From the NCBI RefSeq assembly GCF_000607165.1, contig NZ_JFZG01000003.1, positions 434,001-498,000 of the forward strand: a DNA stretch of 64,000 bases. The letters are read 5' to 3'. This DNA comes from Ralstonia pickettii (GTDB taxonomy: Bacteria; Pseudomonadota; Gammaproteobacteria; Burkholderiales; Burkholderiaceae). Each line of letters opens with the position of its first letter. The stretch's first letter is position 1. This document shows, one piece after another, positions 58,894-64,000 of this stretch. Position numbers and translations under genes: made by a program. The notes below the pieces were generated by a model. The model saw nothing but the letters and a program-made list of their open reading frames with translations. It was not told the origin of the DNA and searched no databases.

Positions 58894-59982
58894 TCAAGCG
58901 CCGGCCTGCTGGGCGTACTTCCAGCCCAGTTCGGCCATCGGGCGGGCGCGCTTGCCTGCCTCCAGCGCCTGCGCCGAAGACGCCGTGCCATCCACCACGC
59001 GCTTCATGATCCCCTGCAGGATGCCGGCAATGCGGAACATGTTGTAGGCGAGGTAGAAGTTCCAGTCGCCCGTGATGCGGCGGCTGGTGCGTTCTTCGTA
59101 CTGGCGGATGTACTCGGCTTCCGTGGGAATGCCCAGTGCCGCGAAGTCCAGACCCGCCACGCCGCGGAACTGCCCCGGCTCGATGTGCCAGCTCATGCAG
59201 TGATAGCTGAAATCGGCCAGCGGATGGCCCAGCGTCGACAGCTCCCAATCCAGGATGGCCAGCACGCGCGGTTCGGTCGGGTGGAAGATCAGGTTATCGA
59301 GGCGGTAGTCGCCGTGAACAATGCTGGTGATTTCCTCGGCTTCCTGCGGCACATGCTTCGGCAGCCATTCGATCAGGTTGTCCATGGCCGGAATCGACTC
59401 GGTTTCCGACAACTTGTACTGCTTGCTCCAGCGTTCGATCTGGCGTGCGAAATAGTTGCCGGGTTTGCCGTAATCGGCCAGGCCGATGGCGGCGTAGTCG
59501 ACCGTGTGCAACGCAGAGATGACGCGATTCATCTCGTCATAGATGGCGGTGCGCTCGGCGGGCTCCATGCCGGGCAGGGCCTGATCCCACAGCACGCGGC
59601 CCTGCACGAATTCCATGATGTAGAAAGCGCGGCCGATCACGGCTTCGTCTTCGCACAGCGCATACATCCTGGCGACAGGCACGTCGGTCTTGGCCAGTGC
59701 ATCCATCACGCGGTACTCGCGTTCGATAGCGTGTGCGGACGGCAGCAGCTTCGCCTTCGGCCCGGGCTTCGCGCGCATTACGTACGTGCGCGAGGGCGTG
59801 ATCAGCTTGAACGTCGGGTTCGACTGACCGCCCTTGAACTGCTCCACCGTGAGCGGGCCGGCAAAGCCTTCAACGTGTTCGCGCATCCACGCTTCCAGCG
59901 CGCCAATGTCGAACTTCTGCTGATCCGCTACCGGGCGCGTGCCCTCGAAGGCCGAGAAATCCTGCTGGTCTGTCTGTGCCAT
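58894..59982 (-). CDS. Phosphotransferase (APH-like kinase, ACAD10/11-type)
   Basis: A 362-residue aminoglycoside-phosphotransferase-like kinase. The Brenner catalytic loop is IVHGDYRLDNLIFHP (about residues 220-234) and the metal-binding Asp is in AILDWELSTLGHPLADF. Relatives are the kinase domain of mammalian ACAD10/11 and bacterial LvaA, which phosphorylate 4-hydroxyacyl-CoA. It is the last gene of a four-gene minus-strand operon after the histidine phosphatase (37 nt), crotonase and 3-hydroxyacyl-CoA dehydrogenase. An antibiotic-resistance role is not suggested. Confidence 0.88.
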   Translation of the reverse strand: MAQTDQQDFSAFEGTRPVADQQKFDIGALEAWMREHVEGFAGPLTVEQFKGGQSNPTFKLITPSRTYVMRAKPGPKAKLLPSAHAIEREYRVMDALAKTDVPVARMYALCEDEAVIGRAFYIMEFVQGRVLWDQALPGMEPAERTAIYDEMNRVISALHTVDYAAIGLADYGKPGNYFARQIERWSKQYKLSETESIPAMDNLIEWLPKHVPQEAEEITSIVHGDYRLDNLIFHPTEPRVLAILDWELSTLGHPLADFSYHCMSWHIEPGQFRGVAGLDFAALGIPTEAEYIRQYEERTSRRITGDWNFYLAYNMFRIAGILQGIMKRVVDGTASSAQALEAGKRARPMAELGWKYAQQAGA

Positions 59983-60019
59983 GGGAGTGTCTCCGAATCT
60001 TGTTGTGTGTCTGGAAAAT

Positions 60020-60757
60020 TCAGGCAGCCGGTTGACGATGCTGGAGGTATTGCTGCAGCAGCACCTCCATCGTCGTCAGCCTCGAGCCGAGATGCGTAGG
60101 CGAGGGCGCCGAAAAATTGCTCATGCGCAGCACCCAGTCGGTCGGGGCATCGCCAACATCGAGCACGTTGATGCAGCCGGCGGTCTGCGCGAGGCTGCCG
60201 AAGAACACGCGCTCGCCGCCGGTGATGGCATGCGAGAGGATCGCGCGGTTGGTGCCGCCATGCAGCACCAGCAGCACGGTGTCCCAGTCGGTTTGCGCGC
60301 GCAGTTGGGCGATTGGCGGAATCACCCGGTCAAGAAATTCGCCGATGCTCTCGCCGTTGAGAAAGCGCCGATCTTCCGACACCGTGCCTTCAAATGCGCC
60401 GATAAAGGCTTGCGCGAGTTCATGCTCCGGAATTTCCGCCAGCTTGCCGCCGCGGATCTCCTGCAGCTCGGGCCAGTGTTCAAGCGTGAAGCCGCGTTCC
60501 TGCATCGCGGGTATCTCGGCCAGCACACGCTGCGCGGTTTCCACCGTGCGCGGCAGGCCGCTGACGATCACGCGGTCGAAGACGATGTTTTCGGCGGCGA
60601 AGATCTTGCCTGCAGCGGTGGTTTGGCTGCGGCCCAGTTCATTGAGCGGCACGGCCTCGGGTGACGGAACGGGGCGGCCGGTTTCGTCAAAGTACGTCAC
60701 GGCGCCATGACGCATTAGATAGACGCGCCGGCGCTGGGGTGTTGGGAACGGAATCAT
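60020..60757 (-). CDS. Histidine phosphatase family protein
   Basis: A 245-residue phosphoglycerate-mutase-like phosphatase. The phosphohistidine motif is VYLMRHGAVTYFD (RHG, about residues 16-18) and the second catalytic His is in LLVLHGGTNRAIL. It lies between the crotonase (12 nt) and the APH-like kinase (37 nt). A link with the kinase is suggested by the position; the substrate is unknown. Confidence 0.88.
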   Translation of the reverse strand: MIPFPTPQRRRVYLMRHGAVTYFDETGRPVPSPEAVPLNELGRSQTTAAGKIFAAENIVFDRVIVSGLPRTVETAQRVLAEIPAMQERGFTLEHWPELQEIRGGKLAEIPEHELAQAFIGAFEGTVSEDRRFLNGESIGEFLDRVIPPIAQLRAQTDWDTVLLVLHGGTNRAILSHAITGGERVFFGSLAQTAGCINVLDVGDAPTDWVLRMSNFSAPSPTHLGSRLTTMEVLLQQYLQHRQPAA

Positions 60758-60769
60758 GCGAGCCAGAAA

Positions 60770-61549
60770 TTAGCGGTATTGAGGTTTGCGTTTTTGCAGG
60801 AAGGCTGAGATGCCTTCGTTGCCGTCGGCGTGGTGCAGCGCTTCGACAAAGCTGTGCTGCTCGGCCTTGAGGTGATCGTGCAGCGAGGCGTCTTCGGCGT
60901 GGGTGATCAGGCCCTTGATGCGGCCCACGGCATGCGGTGATTGCGCTGCGAGTTTTTCCGCCAGTGCCAACGCCTGGTCTAGCGCCTCGCCGGGTTTGAC
61001 CACTTCGTTGATGAGGCCGAAGTGCGCCAGCCGCTCTGCGCCAACGGGCTTGCCGAGCATGATGATTTCGCTCGCAAGCGGACGCGGCAGGAAGCGTGCG
61101 ATGTGCCAGGAGCCGCCGCCGTCCGGCGTCAGTGCCACGTTCACGTACGCCATCACGAACTTCGCATCCGATGCGGCAATCGCAAAGTCACACGCCAGCA
61201 CCAGCGAGAAGCCTGCGCCGGCTGCCGGGCCTTCCACTGCGGCAATCACCGGCTTGGGAAACGTGCGGATCGTTTCGATCCAGTGGTTGAGCGCGTCGAT
61301 ACCTTCTTCCTGAACGCTTCGCGGCTTGCTCCGGTTTTCCAGCAGGCGGTTCAGGTTGCCGCCCGCACAGAAGGCATTGCCGGCGCCCGTGAAGATGACG
61401 GCGCGGATCTCGTTGTCGTTGGCGGCGCGGTCGAGCGCTTCCATTGACGCGGTGTACATCACCGGGTCCAGCGCGTTGCGCGCGTCAGGGTTGGACAGCG
61501 TCAGCACCAGGGTCGAGCCGATGCGTTTGGAGAGTAATTGCGCGGTCAT
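60770..61549 (-). CDS. Enoyl-CoA hydratase/isomerase family protein (PaaG-like)
   Basis: A 259-residue crotonase-fold protein. The oxyanion-hole segments are AGNAFCAGGNLNRL and GPAAGAGFSLVLACDFAI. The first catalytic Glu of enoyl-CoA hydratase is not kept (the segment reads FVMAYVNVALTPDGGGSW), but the Asp in TPDGG is that of the PaaG-type isomerases. It therefore may isomerise double bonds rather than hydrate. It is separated from the dehydrogenase by 33 nt. Confidence 0.9.
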   Translation of the reverse strand: MTAQLLSKRIGSTLVLTLSNPDARNALDPVMYTASMEALDRAANDNEIRAVIFTGAGNAFCAGGNLNRLLENRSKPRSVQEEGIDALNHWIETIRTFPKPVIAAVEGPAAGAGFSLVLACDFAIAASDAKFVMAYVNVALTPDGGGSWHIARFLPRPLASEIIMLGKPVGAERLAHFGLINEVVKPGEALDQALALAEKLAAQSPHAVGRIKGLITHAEDASLHDHLKAEQHSFVEALHHADGNEGISAFLQKRKPQYR

Positions 61550-61582
61550 GGCGGCCTCGTCAGAGTAAGCGGCAATCAGGCA

Positions 61583-63091
61583 TCAGGCGTCAGGTGTCAG
61601 CAGCGACATGCCCAGACGGGCGCGGCGCAGCAGCCACGGGCTTGGGCGATAACGCGGGTCGCCATAGAGCGTGTACAGGTTCTGCAGGACTTCCAGGATG
61701 GCGTTCGTGCCCAGCGTATCGCCAAGTGCCAGCGGCCCTTGCGGATAACCGAGCCCCAGCGTGACGGCCAGATCGATGTCCGTGGGCGTGGCAATGCGCT
61801 GCTGTGCGATGTCGCACGCGATGTTGACGATGCATGCAACGATGCGCTGCGCGACAAAACCACCGGAATCCCGGATCACCGTGACGGGCACCCCGTCGGA
61901 GGCAAGCAGGCCGTGTGCGGCATCGCGGTAGGCCGCATCTGTGGCCGGTGTGGTCATCAACGTGCGGCGCTTGGTGGCGGCAAACGGATAGAGCGTGTCG
62001 AGCGCTACGGTGCGGCGCGCGTCAAGCCCTTCGGCGGCTACGCAGGCGGTGGCATCCAGCCCACGCGGCGTGACGATGATCAATGCATCGGCGGACGGTT
62101 TCGAACCTGCTTCGGGCGTGATGCCCAGGTCAAGCAACAGGCGCTGCGCTGCGGCGTGGCCGGCGTCATGCGCACGGCTGATCCACACCGAAGATGGGCG
62201 CGCAGACGGTGCAGGCGCCTCAGCGGGGATCTGCTTCTGCCCTTCCGGATAGCGGTAGAAACCTTCGCCTGTCTTGCGGCCCAGGATGCCGCCCGCAAAG
62301 CGCACCGCCGTGATCTGCGACGGACGATAGCGCGGCTCGTCGTAGAACTGGCGGTAGACCGATTCCATCACCGGATGCGAGACATCCAGTCCTGTGAGAT
62401 CCATCAACTCGAACGGCCCCATGCGGAAGCCGGCCTGCTCGCGCATGATGGCGTCGACGTCCGCATACGCCGCCACACTTTCCTGGGCCACGCGCAGGCC
62501 CTCGGTGTTCATGCCGCGCCCGGCGTGGTTGACAATGAAGCCCGGCATGTCGATGCAGCGCACGGCGGTGTGGCCCATGCGCTTGGCCAGTGCGGCAAGG
62601 GCGTCACCGGTAGCTGGCGCGCTGCGCAGGCCGTCGATGACCTCGACCACCTTCATCAGCGGCACCGGGTTGAAGAAGTGAAAGCCTGCGACGCGTTCGG
62701 GGTGCTGGCATGTCGCGGCAATCGCGGTGATCGACAGCGACGAGGTATTCGACGCCAGGATGGCATCTGCGCGGACGATGTCTTCGAGCTGACGGAAGAG
62801 GTCGCGCTTGACGTCCAGCTTCTCGACGATGGCCTCGACCACAAGATCGCAGTCGGCCAGGTCGGTCAGGGCACCGGCCGGAACGAGCCGGGCAATTGTG
62901 GCGTCGGCGTCATCCGCTGTGAGCTTGCCCTTGGCGGCCAGCTTGGTCAGCGTGTCGGCCAGCGCCGCGCGCGCCGTTTCCACGGCTTGCGGGTTAGCGT
63001 CGAACAGTTTGACGCGCAAACCGGCCTGGGCCGCGATTTGCGCAATGCCGCGCCCCATGGCGCCCGTGCCCACAATCCCGATAGTCTGCAT
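61583..63091 (-). CDS. 3-hydroxyacyl-CoA dehydrogenase (long PaaH-type)
   Basis: A 502-residue enzyme that oxidises 3-hydroxyacyl-CoA with NAD. The Rossmann motif is IGIVGTGAMGRGIAQIAAQAG (about residues 4-24). The catalytic His is in RVAGFHFFNPVPLMKVVEVI. Two C-terminal HCDH helical domains are present (about 185-285 and 400-500). The ATG at 63091 opens the Rossmann fold exactly; the longer frame lies over the promoter. It is the first gene of the operon and has a TetR-like site about 40 nt upstream. Confidence 0.92.
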   Translation of the reverse strand: MQTIGIVGTGAMGRGIAQIAAQAGLRVKLFDANPQAVETARAALADTLTKLAAKGKLTADDADATIARLVPAGALTDLADCDLVVEAIVEKLDVKRDLFRQLEDIVRADAILASNTSSLSITAIAATCQHPERVAGFHFFNPVPLMKVVEVIDGLRSAPATGDALAALAKRMGHTAVRCIDMPGFIVNHAGRGMNTEGLRVAQESVAAYADVDAIMREQAGFRMGPFELMDLTGLDVSHPVMESVYRQFYDEPRYRPSQITAVRFAGGILGRKTGEGFYRYPEGQKQIPAEAPAPSARPSSVWISRAHDAGHAAAQRLLLDLGITPEAGSKPSADALIIVTPRGLDATACVAAEGLDARRTVALDTLYPFAATKRRTLMTTPATDAAYRDAAHGLLASDGVPVTVIRDSGGFVAQRIVACIVNIACDIAQQRIATPTDIDLAVTLGLGYPQGPLALGDTLGTNAILEVLQNLYTLYGDPRYRPSPWLLRRARLGMSLLTPDA

Positions 63092-63130
63092 ATGAAATCC
63101 GCTGCGATCGAAAGAAGTCTGGCTAAAATA

Positions 63131-63142
63131 GCACGAGCGTGC
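63131..63142. promoter_or_regulatory. TetR-like operator candidate upstream of the 3-hydroxyacyl-CoA dehydrogenase
   Basis: GCACGAGCGTGC has 5-bp arms with a 2-nt centre. Ten of 12 bases equal the right arm (GCACGACCGTTC) of the inverted repeat at 34787-34798. It lies in the divergent gap between this operon and the gst gene. Confidence 0.45.
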
Positions 63143-63200
63143 GATTTCTGGCATCCGCACCGACCATAACGGACGGCCAAATTACCAAGGAGACGGCTTC

Positions 63201-63854
63201 ATGCTGACGCTATACGGTTTTTCTGCGAGCAACTACTACAACAAGGTCAAGCTCGCGCTGATGGAGAAGGGGATTGCGTTTGAGGAATCGCTGCGCTGGC
63301 CGGACCAGACCGACGGCGAGGTGTCGCCGCTGCACAAGGTGCCGTATCTGGTGGGGGAGGACGGTGGAATGTGCGAATCGCAGGTCATCATCGATTATCT
63401 GGAAGCACGCTACCCGCAACATCCGCTGATCCCAGCCGATCCGTTCAAGGCGGCCAAGGTGCGGGAGATCGTGACGTTCCTGGAGCTGCACCTGGAGCTG
63501 GTCGCGCGCCAGCTGTTTCCCGAAGCATTCTTTGGCGGCAAGATCAGCGACAACCTGAAGGTGAAGGTGCGCGAGCAACTGCAGAAGAACATTCCGGCGG
63601 CGGCCAGGCTGTTCAAGTTCTCGCCTTACGTGGCGGGTGACACGTTCACCATTGCGGACTGCGCGGCCATCGTGCATTTCCCGCTGGTCAGCCAGGCCAC
63701 CAAGATCATCTACGGTGAAGACCTGCTGGCGCAGGTCGAAGGCGTCAAGCCTTACATGGCCAAGATGGCGGAGAACCCGAACGTGCAGAAGGTGCGGGCA
63801 GACAGCAAGGCCAATCTGGAGCAGATGCTGGCGCACTACGCCAGCAAGCGCTGA
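63201..63854 (+). CDS. Glutathione S-transferase family protein
   Basis: A 217-residue GST. The N-terminal thioredoxin domain begins MLTLYGFSASNYYNKVKLALMEKGI, with HKVPYLVGEDGGMCESQVIIDYL carrying the cis-Pro and the glutathione-binding Glu-Ser. The helical C-domain follows (TFTIADCAAIVHFPL with the folding Asp). The preferred substrate is not evident. AAGGAG lies upstream of the ATG. It is divergent from the acyl-CoA operon. Confidence 0.9.
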   Translation: MLTLYGFSASNYYNKVKLALMEKGIAFEESLRWPDQTDGEVSPLHKVPYLVGEDGGMCESQVIIDYLEARYPQHPLIPADPFKAAKVREIVTFLELHLELVARQLFPEAFFGGKISDNLKVKVREQLQKNIPAAARLFKFSPYVAGDTFTIADCAAIVHFPLVSQATKIIYGEDLLAQVEGVKPYMAKMAENPNVQKVRADSKANLEQMLAHYASKR

Positions 63855-63874
63855 TCGGCTTCAGTCTTACGGTC

Positions 63875-64000
63875 TCACACCTTCGACAAACGCTCCAGGG
63901 CAACTTGGAGCGTTTCGTCTTTCTTGGCGAAGCAAAAGCGCACCACGCCCGATTCGTGCGGCTGCGAGTAAAACGCCGACACGGGAATCGCCGCCACGCC
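63875..64000 (-). CDS. Aminotransferase class I/II, C-terminal end (partial)
   Basis: Forty-one codons and a stop are visible at the right edge: GVAAIPVSAFYSQPHESGVV, RFCFAKKDETLQVALERL and SKV. IPVSAFY and RFCFAKKDETL are the usual end of the PLP-dependent methionine/kynurenine aminotransferase group (YbdL-like). The active-site Lys lies outside the window. It is convergent with the gst gene. Confidence 0.8.
   Translation of the reverse strand, partial: GVAAIPVSAFYSQPHESGVVRFCFAKKDETLQVALERLSKV
63888..63925 (+). terminator. Terminator-like stem inside the aminotransferase 3' end
   Basis: AAACGCTCCA (63888-63897) pairs with TGGAGCGTTT (63906-63915), followed by T-rich CGTCTTTCTT. It lies 34 nt beyond the gst stop and probably ends that transcript while also coding for the end of the convergent gene. 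Confidence 0.5.

Noticed and set aside
58894-59982. Aminoglycoside resistance gene
   Set aside because: Although the fold is that of APH enzymes, the sequence and acyl-CoA gene context match the ACAD10/11-type kinases.

Overview
The window is a GC-rich stretch of a betaproteobacterial chromosome. Gene content, gene order and protein sequences (ilvBHC-psd-pssA-leuA, rpsO-pnp, tpiA-secG-tRNA-Leu-nuoA-N, urtABCDE-ureDAJBCEFG) point to Ralstonia, either the R. pickettii or the R. solanacearum group. The species is not decided here. Nearly all of it is ordinary core metabolism. No prophage, insertion sequence, CRISPR array or obvious island was seen.

Layout. (1) 1-2915, minus strand: an ECF-type sigma factor followed by DUF3619, DUF3106, RDD and the start of a membrane-anchored hydrolase-like gene. 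(2) 3275-10132, plus strand: branched-chain amino acid synthesis (ilvB, ilvH, ilvC), phospholipid synthesis (psd, pssA) and leuA. leuA has a leader with a short Leu/Ile/Val-rich peptide and a terminator, so it looks attenuated. (3) 10377-18547: a small lipoprotein, an ABC-type binding protein, rpsO, pnp, a HAD phosphatase, a quinone oxidoreductase, tpiA and secG. (4) 18727-34054: tRNA-Leu(GAG), the complete 14-gene complex I operon nuoA-N and a DUF2818 gene. (5) 34099-38815: a NUDIX hydrolase, then a DUF1178 gene with paired acyl-CoA dehydrogenases and paired MaoC-type proteins behind a strong inverted repeat that resembles a TetR-family operator. (6) 39012-52183: urea uptake (urtABCDE) behind a textbook sigma-54 promoter, then urease (ureD-A-J-B-C-E-F-G). 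A 1.17-kb repeat island separates ureC from ureE. (7) 52262-64000: glutathione S-transferases, LysR regulators, an SDR/VOC pair, and acyl-CoA catabolic genes including an ACAD11-like dehydrogenase, an APH-type kinase, a histidine phosphatase, a crotonase and a 3-hydroxyacyl-CoA dehydrogenase.

How the parts work together. Urea import, urease and its nickel chaperones form one nitrogen-scavenging block under apparent nitrogen control. The nuo block is respiratory complex I. The last 10 kb looks like acyl-CoA degradation, and its kinase plus ACAD11-like dehydrogenase suggest handling of 4-hydroxyacyl-CoAs. The least explained DNA is the ureC-ureE island: two inverted 193-bp repeats around a hexanucleotide microsatellite, next to degenerate 21-bp tandem repeats.
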